Shown here: positions 33,719-42,733 of the stretch, in pieces
Layout: each line of letters opens with the position of its first letter
Numbering within the stretch: position 1 is the first letter of the stretch
Origin: Actinoplanes derwentensis
Lineage (GTDB): Bacteria > Actinomycetota > Actinomycetes > Mycobacteriales > Micromonosporaceae
Reading direction: 5' to 3'
Length of the DNA: 64,000 nt
Assembly: GCF_900104725.1 (NCBI RefSeq)
Contig: NZ_LT629758.1
Coordinates: 9,448,001 to 9,512,000, forward strand
Position numbers and translations under genes: made by a program
The notes under the pieces: generated by a model
Told to the model about the DNA's origin: nothing
The model's database searches: none
Seen by the model: the letters and a program-made list of their open reading frames with translations, nothing else

Positions 33719-34563
33719 CCGCCACCCGGCTGGTCCGTTCCATCCTGCGGTCCAAGTCCGCCACCATCGGGTTCGCCCTGGTGCTGATCCACCTGGTGCT
33801 CGCGATCCTGGCCCCGGTGCTGGCCCAGTACGACCCGGTCGCCAACGACCCGGCCGCGGTCCTGCAACTGCCCGGCGGGGCGTACCCGCTGGGCACCGAC
33901 ACGCTGGGCCGCGACATCCTCTCCCGGACCCTGTACGGCGGCCGGTACGCGCTGACCACCAGCCTGACCGCGACCGCGCTGGTCATCCTGCTCGGCACGG
34001 TCATCGCCGGCCTCGCCGCCTACCACGGCGGCTGGCTGGACAACCTGATCACCCGGGTCCTCGACTCGGTCCTGGCCGTACCGGCCATCCTGTCGCTGCT
34101 CGTGGTGGTGACCGTCTTCGGCTCCGGCACCGGGGTGCTGATCATGGCGATCGTGGTGGTCTACACCGGCGGAGTGATCCGGATCGTCCGGGCCGCGGCG
34201 ATGGACGTGCTGCCCCGGGACTTCGTCACCGCCGCCCGGGCCCGCGGCGAGGGCACCTTCCACATCCTCTTCCGCGAGGTGCTCCCGAACATCCTCGACG
34301 TGGTCCTGGTGGAGTTCGCGATGCGCGCCTCCTGGGTGCTGCTGCTGATCAGCTCCCTGTCGTTCCTCGGGTTCGGCGCGAACCCGCCGACCCCCGACTG
34401 GGGCCTGATGGTCGCGGAGAACCGCAGCCTGATGGGGCTGGTGCCGCTCGCCACCGTCGCGCCGATGGTGTCGCTGGCGACCCTGATCGTCGGACTCAAC
34501 CTCGCCTCCGACGGGCTCGCCAAAAGCCTCGGAGTGGACCGGATGAAGGAGATCGCCGGATGA
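33715..34563 (+). CDS. Peptide-type ABC transporter permease, DppC-like
   Basis: A 282-aa permease and partner of the preceding one. YPLGTDTLGRDILSRTLYGG is the conserved external segment of DppC proteins, and FVTAARARGEGTFHILFREV is the EAA coupling loop. ATGA overlaps exist on both sides (start 33715, stop 34563), so translation is coupled with the other permease and the ATPase. Confidence 0.93.
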   Translation: MTATRLVRSILRSKSATIGFALVLIHLVLAILAPVLAQYDPVANDPAAVLQLPGGAYPLGTDTLGRDILSRTLYGGRYALTTSLTATALVILLGTVIAGLAAYHGGWLDNLITRVLDSVLAVPAILSLLVVVTVFGSGTGVLIMAIVVVYTGGVIRIVRAAAMDVLPRDFVTAARARGEGTFHILFREVLPNILDVVLVEFAMRASWVLLLISSLSFLGFGANPPTPDWGLMVAENRSLMGLVPLATVAPMVSLATLIVGLNLASDGLAKSLGVDRMKEIAG

Positions 34564-36416
34564 CGGCCGTCATCGACATCAAGGACCTGGGCGTCTCCTA
34601 CACCTCCGGGAGCAGCCAGGTCGACGTACTCAGCGAAGTGACCCTGAGCCTCGGCCGCGGTGAGGTGCTGGGCCTGGTGGGCGAGTCGGGCTCCGGCAAG
34701 TCCACCCTGGCCGGAACCCTGCTCGCCTCGCTGCGGACTTCGTCGTTCGTCTCCGCCGGCACCGTCACGGTCGAGGGCCGCGACGTGTTCGGGCTCCAGG
34801 GCCGGCAGTTGCGCGAGTTCCGGTCCACCACCGTCGCGATGGTGCCGCAGAACGCGGGCGCCGCACTGACCCCGACCATGCGGATCGTGGACCAGCTCGC
34901 CGAGGCCTTCGCCAAGGACGGCAAGGCCACCCGCAAAGAGCGGCGGGACCGGGCCGAGGAACTGCTGCGGATGGTACGGCTACCGAACCCGGCGGCCGCC
35001 CTGGACCGGTACCCGCACCAGTTCTCCGGCGGGCAGCAGCAGCGCATCGGCATCGCGATGGCGCTGGCCGCCCGGCCGTCGCTGCTGGTCCTGGACGAGC
35101 CGACCACCGGCCTGGACGTGGTCACCCAGGCCGCGATCCTGGACACCCTGTCCCGGCTGCACCGCGAACTCGGCATGTCGATGGTCCTGGTCAGCCACGA
35201 CCTCGGCGTCATCGACCGGATGTGCAGCCACATCGCGGTGCTGCGCCGGGGCCGGATCGTCGAGTCCGGCCCGACCCGGGACGTGCTGACCGCCCCGCAG
35301 CACCCGTACACCCGGGGGTTGATCGCCAGCGTCCCGAGGATCGCGGTGCCGGGCATCCCACCGAGCCTCGACGACGCGGCCATCGACCGGGGCGAAGAGC
35401 AGACCGACACCCCCTTGCTGGTACGGCAGCCGCCCACCGAAACGGCCACCGTGCTCGAAATCCGTGGCCTGAGCGTCGACTACCGGCCCAGACACGTCCC
35501 GGGCACCGGCCCCACCGTCCACGACGTCGACCTGGACGTGTCCGCCGGCGAGATCGTCGCGCTGGTCGGCGAATCCGGCTCCGGTAAGTCGACGATCGCG
35601 AACGTGGTCGCCGGACTGCAACGCCACGAAGCGGGCACCCTCACCCTCGGCGGCGACACCCCGCTGGCACCGACCGTGGCCAAGCGCACCCGGGACGTAC
35701 GCCAAGCCGTGCAGTTCATCTTCCAGAACGCCGACACCTCCCTCAACCCGCGCCGGACCGTCCGTGACAGCGTCAACCGGCCCTTGCGCCTGTTCGACAT
35801 CCGCGGCCGGTCGGTGGAATCCGCGCTCGCCGAGGTCGACCTGACCGAGAGCTTCGCCGAACGGCTCCCCGGGCAGCTCTCCGGCGGCCAGCGGCAGCGG
35901 GTCGGCATCGCCCGCGCGATGGCCGCCGAACCGAGCCTGGTCCTGGCCGACGAGATCGTGTCGGCGCTGGACGTGTCGGTGCAGTCGTCGATCCTGCGGC
36001 TGATGGACCGGCTCTCCCGGGAGAAGGGCCTCGGCGTCCTGTTCATCACCCACGACCTGGCCGTGGTCCGCGCGGTCGCCGACCGGATCGTGGTGCTCTA
36101 TCTGGGCCGGGTGGTGGAGAGCGGGCGCGCGGACGACATCTTCGGCGCGGTGTGCCATCCGTACACCCGGATCCTGCTGGACGCGGTGATCGAACTCGGT
36201 GACGACCACGCCGCGGTCGTGCCGCCCCGGCAGGACGAGATCCCGGACGCGCCGCCCGAGCACGGGTGCGCGTTCGCCAGCCGCTGCCCGATCGTCCGGG
36301 ACGTGTGCCGCCACGAGACGCCGCCCGTCCTGCAGGTCACCGACACCCACACCATCCGCTGCCACGCCGAGGTCACCGAACTCGCGTCGCACGGCACTGC
36401 AGGAGCCGAATCATGA
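34560..36416 (+). CDS. Fused double ATPase of the peptide-type ABC transporter (DppD-DppF-like)
   Basis: This 618-aa protein carries both ATP-binding units that are separate in most bacteria. First unit: Walker A GESGSGKST at 41-49, signature FSGGQQQR near 154-162, Walker B LLVLDEP. Second unit: Walker A GESGSGKS near 337-344, signature LSGGQRQR near 440-447, Walker B LVLADE. The end GCAFASRCPIVRDVC is the Cys-bearing oligopeptide-transporter tail, which may bind an Fe-S cluster in some relatives. It powers the transporter formed by the three preceding genes. The stop overlaps the start of the hydrolase gene (ATGA). Confidence 0.93.
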   Translation: MTAVIDIKDLGVSYTSGSSQVDVLSEVTLSLGRGEVLGLVGESGSGKSTLAGTLLASLRTSSFVSAGTVTVEGRDVFGLQGRQLREFRSTTVAMVPQNAGAALTPTMRIVDQLAEAFAKDGKATRKERRDRAEELLRMVRLPNPAAALDRYPHQFSGGQQQRIGIAMALAARPSLLVLDEPTTGLDVVTQAAILDTLSRLHRELGMSMVLVSHDLGVIDRMCSHIAVLRRGRIVESGPTRDVLTAPQHPYTRGLIASVPRIAVPGIPPSLDDAAIDRGEEQTDTPLLVRQPPTETATVLEIRGLSVDYRPRHVPGTGPTVHDVDLDVSAGEIVALVGESGSGKSTIANVVAGLQRHEAGTLTLGGDTPLAPTVAKRTRDVRQAVQFIFQNADTSLNPRRTVRDSVNRPLRLFDIRGRSVESALAEVDLTESFAERLPGQLSGGQRQRVGIARAMAAEPSLVLADEIVSALDVSVQSSILRLMDRLSREKGLGVLFITHDLAVVRAVADRIVVLYLGRVVESGRADDIFGAVCHPYTRILLDAVIELGDDHAAVVPPRQDEIPDAPPEHGCAFASRCPIVRDVCRHETPPVLQVTDTHTIRCHAEVTELASHGTAGAES

Positions 36417-38440
36417 GAATCGCCACCGAGTTCCCCCGGACCGTCACCGTCCGGGAACACGTGTGGATCCCGATGCGGGACGGGACCCGGCTGGCCGCCA
36501 CCATCTGGCTGCCCGACGACGCCGACCAGGATCCGGTGCCGGTGCTGCTGGAGTACCTGCCGTACCGCCGGGGTGACTGGACGGCGCCCCGGGACGCGCA
36601 GCGGCATCCCTGGTACGCCGGACACGGGTACGCCTCGGTCCGCGTCGACATCCGGGGCAGCGGCGACTCCGAAGGCGTCATGCTCGACGAATACCACGCG
36701 CAGGAGCAGCAGGACGGCGTCGACGTGATCGCCTGGCTGGCCGCACAGCAGTGGTCGACCGGGAAGGTCGGCATGTTCGGCATCTCCTGGGGCGGATTCA
36801 ACGCGCTGCAGATCGCCGCCGAACGACCCGAGGCGCTCAAGGCGATCGTCACCGTCTGCTCCACCGACGACCGGTACGCCGACGACGTGCACTACTACGG
36901 TGGCGCGCTGCTCGGCGTCGACATGGCCGCCTGGTCGGCCACCATGCTCGCCTTCCAGAGCCGGCCGCCGGCCCCGTGGCGGGTCGGTGAGGCGTGGGAG
37001 TCGATGTGGCGGGAACGGCTCGAGGCGCTCCGGCCGTACTCCGAGATCTGGATGTCGCATCAGGAACGCGACGACTACTGGCGGCACGGGTCGGTCTGCG
37101 AGGACTACTCCCGGATCGAGGCGGCGGTGCTGGCGGTCGGGGGCTGGGCGGACCCGTACCGTAACGCGGTCTTGCGTCTGATGGAGAACCTGGACGCGCC
37201 GTGCCGTGGTCTGATCGGTCCGTGGTCGCACCAGTACCCGGACATCGCGCGCACCCCGGGCCCGACGATCGGCTTCCTGCAGGAGACGCTGCGCTGGTGG
37301 GACCACTGGCTCAAAGACGCCGACAACGGGGTGATGGACGAGCCGCCGCTGCACGTCTACCAGCAGGACTCGGCCCGGCCGGCGACGCACTACCCGGAAC
37401 GGCCCGGGACCTGGGTCGCGCTGCCCGGCTGGCCGTCCGCCGAGGTGCCCGAACGGGCCTTCAACCTGGCCCGGGACGTCCGCACCCTGGCCGCGGGCGC
37501 GGACGGGCTGGTGCTCGTCGACACGCCGCAGCACACCGGGGTGGACGCCGGCCGGTGGTTCCCGTTCGGCAACCGCTCCGACCTGCCGCCGGACCAGCGC
37601 GCCGAGGACGGCCGGTCGGTCGTCTTCGACACCCCGCCGCTGGTGAAGGACCTCAACATCCTCGGTTTCCCCCGGCTGCGGCTGCGGGTCGCCGCCACCG
37701 GCCCGCGGGCGAACATCGTGGCCCGGCTCTGCGACGTGGCACCCGACGGCTCGTCCACACTGATCACCCGCGGCGCCCTCAACCTGGCCCGGCGCGACGG
37801 CATGGACCGGTCCGACGGCCTCGTTCCGGGACAGTGGACGGACGTGACGTTCGACCTGACCGCGATCGGGTGGACGGTTCCGGCCGGGCACCGGCTGCGG
37901 GTGGCGCTGTCCACGACGTACTGGCCGTGGGTGTGGCCGCACGGCGACCGGGTGGCGGTGACCGTGGACCCGGCGGCCAGCGAACTCGTGGTCGGCGACC
38001 TGGCCCCGGAGGCGCTCGACCGGGCGCATCCCGGGTTCGGTGAGCCCGAGCAGGCCGCACCGCTGGCGATCGTGGCCGGCCCGCCGCCGACGGTCCGGCC
38101 CGAACGAGAGGTCCGCTACGAGCCGGAGTCCGAGCGGTGGGTGCTGACCGTCGACCCGAACTACGGCGGCAACCGGACCTTCCCCGACGGGCTGACCTAC
38201 CGGGAGTCCGCGCTGGAGAGGTACAGCATCGCCGAGGACGATCCGCTGTCGGCGACCGCCGAGTCGCAGTGGACGATCGGACTGGAACGCGGCGATTGGC
38301 GGGTCACCATCGACACCACCTCCGTCATCACCGCCACCGCCACCCACTTCCGGTTGTCCAACGAGGTCCGGGCCACGCTGGGGGATATCGTCTGGTTCGA
38401 ACGGGCCTACGTGACAGACATCGATCGTCGTTCGGTATGA
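36413..38440 (+). CDS. CocE/NonD-family hydrolase (X-Pro dipeptidyl-peptidase-like, S15)
   Basis: A 675-aa serine hydrolase. The N-terminal alpha/beta-hydrolase domain has MRDGTRLAATIWLP, VDIRGSGDSEG and the nucleophile elbow GISWGG with Ser near 124; GPWSHQYPD near 270 contains the likely catalytic His. From about residue 330 a jelly-roll domain follows (VVFDTPPLVKDLNILGFPRL, GHRLRVALSTTYWPWVWPHG), as in cocaine esterase and glutaryl-7-ACA acylases. It has no signal peptide. The start at 36413 overlaps the ATPase stop and has AGGAG upstream. A cytoplasmic enzyme encoded inside an uptake operon probably hydrolyses the imported amide or ester. Confidence 0.9.
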   Translation: MRIATEFPRTVTVREHVWIPMRDGTRLAATIWLPDDADQDPVPVLLEYLPYRRGDWTAPRDAQRHPWYAGHGYASVRVDIRGSGDSEGVMLDEYHAQEQQDGVDVIAWLAAQQWSTGKVGMFGISWGGFNALQIAAERPEALKAIVTVCSTDDRYADDVHYYGGALLGVDMAAWSATMLAFQSRPPAPWRVGEAWESMWRERLEALRPYSEIWMSHQERDDYWRHGSVCEDYSRIEAAVLAVGGWADPYRNAVLRLMENLDAPCRGLIGPWSHQYPDIARTPGPTIGFLQETLRWWDHWLKDADNGVMDEPPLHVYQQDSARPATHYPERPGTWVALPGWPSAEVPERAFNLARDVRTLAAGADGLVLVDTPQHTGVDAGRWFPFGNRSDLPPDQRAEDGRSVVFDTPPLVKDLNILGFPRLRLRVAATGPRANIVARLCDVAPDGSSTLITRGALNLARRDGMDRSDGLVPGQWTDVTFDLTAIGWTVPAGHRLRVALSTTYWPWVWPHGDRVAVTVDPAASELVVGDLAPEALDRAHPGFGEPEQAAPLAIVAGPPPTVRPEREVRYEPESERWVLTVDPNYGGNRTFPDGLTYRESALERYSIAEDDPLSATAESQWTIGLERGDWRVTIDTTSVITATATHFRLSNEVRATLGDIVWFERAYVTDIDRRSV

Positions 38441-38471
38441 GGCTGCACCCGACGACAGAAGGGCTTCATTT

Positions 38472-39149
38472 GTGGTGACCGACGCACGCGACTCCGGCCG
38501 GCCGAGAGCGAAGGCGAAGCCCGAGGCCGAGCGCCAGCGGCACCCCACCGAGGTCCGGCGCCGGCTGGTGATCGAGTCGGCCCGTGACCTGATCGCCGAC
38601 AAGGGGCTGTTCAACGTCAAGGTCCGGGACATCTCGGCGGCCTGCTCGGTCTCGCCCGGCACGATCGCCTACCACTTCCGCAGCCTCGACGAGGTGCTCT
38701 GGGAAGTGATCAAAGCGGAGACCGCGGACTTCTACGTGCCGTTGCAGGAGAGCGTCCGCGACTCCAGCGACCCGGTGGCGCAGCTGTTCACCTTCCTCGC
38801 TGGCATGTTCGAGGACAACGCGGACACCCGCCGGCACTGGCTGATCTGGCTGGACTTCTGGGCGGCGGCGTCCCGGGAGGACTCGTACGGCGAATGGATG
38901 AACACCCACTACGACGGTTGGCGTGACGCGCTGCGGGAGATCGCCGAACGCGGCACCGAACTGGGCGCCTTCACCTGCGCCGACCCGGTCGCGTTCGCGA
39001 TCGAGACGGCGGCGCTGGTCGACGGGCTGGCGGCGCAGTGCTACTCCCGCAAGTCGCGGATCAGCGTCTCCGAAGCGCGGGTCCGCCTGATCGCCGCAGT
39101 CGCGTCCCGGTTGAGCATCGACCCGCCGTCACTGGGCGCCCGGCAGTAG
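38472..39149 (+). CDS. TetR-family transcriptional regulator
   Basis: A 225-aa regulator with a charged 30-residue N-terminal tail and the helix-turn-helix RRRLVIESARDLIADKGLFN to VSPGTIAYHFRSLDEVLWEV, residues about 32-82. The C-terminal domain (BetI-like) contains RRHWLIWLDFWAAA. It is the last gene of the uptake operon, 31 bp after the hydrolase, and probably senses the imported compound. The GTG at 38472 is chosen because GAAGGGC lies upstream. A start further inside at the conserved helix is possible. Confidence 0.86.
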   Translation: MVTDARDSGRPRAKAKPEAERQRHPTEVRRRLVIESARDLIADKGLFNVKVRDISAACSVSPGTIAYHFRSLDEVLWEVIKAETADFYVPLQESVRDSSDPVAQLFTFLAGMFEDNADTRRHWLIWLDFWAAASREDSYGEWMNTHYDGWRDALREIAERGTELGAFTCADPVAFAIETAALVDGLAAQCYSRKSRISVSEARVRLIAAVASRLSIDPPSLGARQ

Positions 39150-39305
39150 GTCCAGGCCTCAGGAGGCAGGCTGCGGCGGGACCGCCGGGTACGACAGATC
39201 CAGGTTCGGGATGGCGAGGGTGATCTTGCCAAGGGCCACTGCCGCCGGCGCCACTGCCGCTGACGGGAACAGGGCGACACGCACGAGCGGATGCGGATCC
39301 GCGGC

Positions 39306-39347
39306 GACCGGGTGTCCCACCGTGGAGACACGGCGGGACACCCGGTC
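39306..39347 (-). terminator. Strong hairpin between TetR and protease genes
   Basis: A 17-nt arm at 39306-39322 pairs with 39331-39347 (16 of 17 bp, 8-nt loop). It sits 20 bp beyond the protease stop codon and could end that transcript or both convergent ones. There is no T-run. The gap 39150-39366 holds no other feature I can support. Confidence 0.6.
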
Positions 39348-39366
39348 GTTCATCGAGAACGGACGA

Positions 39367-40893
39367 TCACGCGCAGGCGGCGCCGTTCAGCGTGACCGGG
39401 GCGGGAGTGGCCGGCGAGCCGGAGGCGGTGAAACCGAAGTTCACCGCACCGCCGGACGTGATCCGGGCGTTGTACGACTCGTTGGTCGCGGTCACGGTCG
39501 TGCCGCTCTGGGAGACGACGGCGTTCCAGCGTCCCTGGATCTGACCGGGCGTGGGCAGATCCCAGGCGAGGCTCCAGCCGGTGATGTCGGCGCCGGAGTT
39601 GTAGACCGTCACGTTGGCCGTGTAACCGTCCGCCCAGCGGTCGGTGATCTGGTACGACACCCGGCAGGTGCCGGTGCTGCCCTCGGTCACCGGCACCAAG
39701 TCGCCGAAGTCGGTGCGGTAGGTGGCGAAGTCCTGGAAGCCGAAGCCGGCCCCGCCGCTGCGAGTGGTGGTGCCGGCGGCGAGCAGCGTGCCCTGCGCGG
39801 TCACGGCGTACACCGGGCCACCGCTGTCGCCACTGCGCGCGGCTTCGTCGCCGTCCAGTTGTGTCGCCTCGACCAGGTCTTCCCGGTCGGTGTAGTGGAA
39901 CTGGACCTGCAGGTTGCAGACCGGGCCGCCGATCTCCTCGGCGCTGGTGTTGCCGGACTGGCACAGCAGTTGGCCCGGGAAGACCTCGGTCCAGCCGGCG
40001 ACGCGCGCCTGTACGCCGTCGGTGGCATTGCCGACATAGACCGTGTTGCCGGCCGAGGTGGTGGCGATGACCTCGGCGTCGTGGTCGGCGTTGCGCGACA
40101 CCGTCGTACCGATGATCTCGCCGGTCCGGTCCGCCCACTCGGTACCGAGATCACCGCAGTGTCCGGCGGTGATCAGAAGAGGACTGTCGGTGGCCAGGTC
40201 GCGGACGCCGAAGCCGGAGGTGCAGAGGGCGCCGGTGTGCAGGGCCCAGATGCTGGTTCCGCCGCTCCACGGGGCCGAGTCGTCGTGCCGGGTGGACCGC
40301 TGGCGCATCGGCTGCTGCCGCACCGTGCGGGCCGGCACGCCGACCTCGGGAAGGTCGGGCACCTCGGCGCTCGCCGATTTGTCGACCAGCACGTCGAGCC
40401 CACTGCCGTCGGTCCTGATCCGGACACCGTGGGCGGCGTCGGTGGTGTCGGCGCCCACCGCCTTGTCGAGCCGGGCCGCGCCGGCCTTGAGCTGGCCGGC
40501 GGAGTACGCGGCGCGTTCGACGGTGACCGGTGCGATGTGCCGGGCCGTGGCGACAGCGGTCGCGATGTCAGCGGGCGGCGTGCCTTTCCACCACAGGGTG
40601 ACGTGCCCGCCGACCAGGCCCAGACCGGCGTAGCCGCGCGGCGGCCCGGCCTGGACGGCGGTGCGGATGACGCTGGCAGCGTCGACGAGTGGGGTTTGGG
40701 CGAGCATCCGTTCCCGAGCCGGAGCGGGAATCCTGTCGAGGACCGAGACGGACGGCCGGGACGCGGCAGCGCCACCGATGGCGGCCGGGGCGGCGACGGC
40801 GGCCGGGGTGGAGAGCCCGGTGGCGGCGATCGTCGCGAGGCCGAGCAGACCGGCGAGGGCCGGCCGGATGGTCGTCCTACGAGGTTGTCTCAT
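39367..40893 (-). CDS. Secreted trypsin/alpha-lytic-type serine protease with CBM2
   Basis: A 508-aa exported enzyme. A signal peptide (residues 1-35, ending near PAAVAAPA) and a propeptide of about 160 residues are followed by an S1-type protease domain, about 210-400, with the triad His245 (TAGHCG), Asp272 (DHDAEV) and Ser357 (GDSGGP). Residues about 410-507 are a family 2 carbohydrate-binding module (CRVSYQITDRWADGYTANV, GWSLAWDLPTPGQIQG, FGFTASGSP). The module anchors the enzyme to cellulose or chitin. The long propeptide is typical for self-maturing actinobacterial proteases. It is divergent from the XRE/NB-ARC gene. Confidence 0.92.
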   Translation of the reverse strand: MRQPRRTTIRPALAGLLGLATIAATGLSTPAAVAAPAAIGGAAASRPSVSVLDRIPAPARERMLAQTPLVDAASVIRTAVQAGPPRGYAGLGLVGGHVTLWWKGTPPADIATAVATARHIAPVTVERAAYSAGQLKAGAARLDKAVGADTTDAAHGVRIRTDGSGLDVLVDKSASAEVPDLPEVGVPARTVRQQPMRQRSTRHDDSAPWSGGTSIWALHTGALCTSGFGVRDLATDSPLLITAGHCGDLGTEWADRTGEIIGTTVSRNADHDAEVIATTSAGNTVYVGNATDGVQARVAGWTEVFPGQLLCQSGNTSAEEIGGPVCNLQVQFHYTDREDLVEATQLDGDEAARSGDSGGPVYAVTAQGTLLAAGTTTRSGGAGFGFQDFATYRTDFGDLVPVTEGSTGTCRVSYQITDRWADGYTANVTVYNSGADITGWSLAWDLPTPGQIQGRWNAVVSQSGTTVTATNESYNARITSGGAVNFGFTASGSPATPAPVTLNGAACA

Positions 40894-41049
40894 GTGGACC
40901 AGAGAATCTGTTCGGCCGGGCCGGCACCAGGAAGGACAACCGGCAGTCGAAGGCTGCCGGAAATCCCGCCGGAAAAGCCCGCCGAATTAACTCCTACGAC
41001 ACCATGTACTCATGTCCGCGAAACCATTGAAACAGAGACGCAAATAGGC

Positions 41050-41071
41050 GTCACTGAATCGGTTCAGTGAC
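41050..41071. promoter_or_regulatory. Near-perfect 22-bp palindrome, probable operator
   Basis: GTCACTGAA at 41050-41058 and TTCAGTGAC at 41063-41071 are exact complements around TCGG. It lies between the protease start (40893) and the XRE/NB-ARC gene (from 41199) in AT-rich surroundings. No other feature is visible in 40894-41198. Confidence 0.6.
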
Positions 41072-41198
41072 TATTGTCAACGTGTCATTCCTCTCTCATC
41101 CGATTTCCCGAACGATGGCAGCGGGGCATCCGGACGGCACCGCGCCGTGTCACCATCGAAACGCCTGCGAAGCGCTCGACCATGGCGGATACCGGAAG

Positions 41199-42611
41199 GT
41201 GAAGTCCTTGTCCGAGGAGAGTTTCGGTGACCTGCTCCGTGTTCTGCGGCGTCAGGAGGGGCTCAGTCAGGAGGATCTCGCCGCCGCGTCCGGGTCGAGT
41301 GTCCGGACGATCCGTGAGCTCGAGCGATGCCGCGTCATGGCGCCGCAGCGGCGTACCGTGCAGACGGTGGCGGACGCCCTGCGGCTTGCCGGTGACCAGC
41401 GCGACCGTTTTGTCTCCCTGGCCGAAATGAACCGGTTCATCGGCAGCGACGCACGCGCAGCCCGCGCATTCCTGACCACTCATCAGTCCGGCCCGGGAAC
41501 GCGGCCCGCGCGCATTCCGCGCCAGCTTCCGGCGGCCCTTCCAGACCTGATCGGCCGGCGACGGGAGCTCTCCGCGATCCGTCGGCTGGCCGTCCTGGCC
41601 AACGGCCGTACCGACCACCACACGCCGCTGGTGGTGGTGCACGGGCCGCCCGGCGTCGGAAAGACCAGTCTTGCGGTTGCCGGCGCGTACCAGGTCAGCT
41701 CCCGCTTCTCCGACGGCCAACTCTTCGCCGACCTGCGTGGCTCCTCCATCAACGGCCCGGCCACCGCCGCGGACGTGTTGGCCCAGTTGTTGCGCTCGCT
41801 CGCCGTGCCGGACACGGAGATCCCGCCGCCCGGCACGGCACGGGAGGGGCTGTTCCGCACCCTGGTGCGGGACCGCCGGTTCCTCATCGTGCTGGACGAC
41901 GCGTTCGACGAGGCCCAGGTGCGCCCGCTACTGCCGGCCACCTCGCAGAGCATGGTGCTGGTGACCTGCCGCCCACCGTTGAGTGGCCTGGACGCCGCCG
42001 GGCGGATCCGGCTTGACACGCTGTCTCATGAGGATGCCCGGCAGATGCTCGCCGGGCTGGTCGGACCCCGGCATGCCGCGGCGGACCCGGATGCGCTGGA
42101 CAGTCTTATCCGGCTGTGCGGGCGCTGGCCACTGGCGTTGCGGATCGTCGGCAACCGGCTCGCGAGCAGCCCCACGTGGGACACCCGCGACCTGCTCGAC
42201 CGTCTCGGGGGCCGGAACGGGCTGCTGACCGCGCTCACGGCCGGCGACCTCGACCTGCGGGCGACCTTCACGATGTCGTACCGGCAGCTGGCAGCCCCGG
42301 TCGCCACGGTCTTCCGCAGCGCCGCCGCGATCCCCGGACCGGACTTCGACGCCGCACTGGCCGCGGCGGCTGCCGGGCTCGCCCCGGCGGACACCGCAGC
42401 GGCCTGCGACGACCTGGTGGACGTCGGATTGCTGCAGTACCACAATGGCCGGTACGCGTTCAACGATCTGGTGCGCCTCTTTGCCGCCGAATGCCTCGAC
42501 GCCGCGGAACGGGATCGGCGGGCCGCGGACGAGGGCGGCTGCGTGAGTCCCCGGAGGCCCCGCATCGCGGTGGGTGCGGTCGGTGGCCCGGTCGCCGTGG
42601 GTTCGGGTTGA
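41199..42611 (+). CDS. XRE/NB-ARC regulator, C-terminally truncated
   Basis: A 470-aa protein from GTG 41199 (TTG 41208 is an alternative). Residues about 5-60 are an XRE-type helix-turn-helix (FGDLLRVLRRQEGLSQEDLA, SVRTIRELERCRV). Residues about 120-400 are an NB-ARC-type ATPase with Walker A GPPGVGKT at 149-156, Walker B FLIVLDDA, and GRWPLALRIVGNRLA. A winged-helix part follows, ending FNDLVRLFAAECL. Relatives continue with several hundred residues of TPR repeats. Here the frame ends shortly after, in a 24-residue tail (SPRRPRIAVGAVGGPVAV) that derives from repeat S. The signal-reception part is thus missing, and it may be inactive or constitutively folded. Confidence 0.75.
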   Translation: MKSLSEESFGDLLRVLRRQEGLSQEDLAAASGSSVRTIRELERCRVMAPQRRTVQTVADALRLAGDQRDRFVSLAEMNRFIGSDARAARAFLTTHQSGPGTRPARIPRQLPAALPDLIGRRRELSAIRRLAVLANGRTDHHTPLVVVHGPPGVGKTSLAVAGAYQVSSRFSDGQLFADLRGSSINGPATAADVLAQLLRSLAVPDTEIPPPGTAREGLFRTLVRDRRFLIVLDDAFDEAQVRPLLPATSQSMVLVTCRPPLSGLDAAGRIRLDTLSHEDARQMLAGLVGPRHAAADPDALDSLIRLCGRWPLALRIVGNRLASSPTWDTRDLLDRLGGRNGLLTALTAGDLDLRATFTMSYRQLAAPVATVFRSAAAIPGPDFDAALAAAAAGLAPADTAAACDDLVDVGLLQYHNGRYAFNDLVRLFAAECLDAAERDRRAADEGGCVSPRRPRIAVGAVGGPVAVGSG

Positions 42612-42625
42612 GGTCTGTGCAGACC
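42547..42625. repeat. Short dispersed repeat S, copy 2
   Basis: It matches 10193-10272 (CCCCGCATC, GTGCGGTCGGTGG, TGCAGACC) with small indels. It forms the junction where the NB-ARC gene loses its C-terminal half, which suggests that recombination at S deleted the rest. The short gap to 42733 shows nothing else. Confidence 0.55.
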
Positions 42626-42733
42626 CGACTGCTTTGGTACGGGGCCCCGTGAGCCGACGATGCGGCAAGTCCTCGGGCGCGGGCTCCACCGATCAGGTGC
42701 CGCGATCGGTGGAGCCTCGGTGTCGTCTGTTGA

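Noticed and set aside
36098..38662. Very long open frame on the minus strand opposite the CocE hydrolase gene
   Set aside because: It is the antisense of a well-conserved gene, has low-complexity Arg/Gly/Pro composition and no domain. Such frames are usual in high-GC DNA.
39159..39353. 64-codon minus-strand frame between the TetR gene and the protease
   Set aside because: It overlaps a strong hairpin, has no ribosome-binding site and shows no conserved sequence.
39211..41070. Long plus-strand frame opposite the serine protease
   Set aside because: The minus strand encodes a complete protease with its triad; the plus frame is compositionally a shadow.
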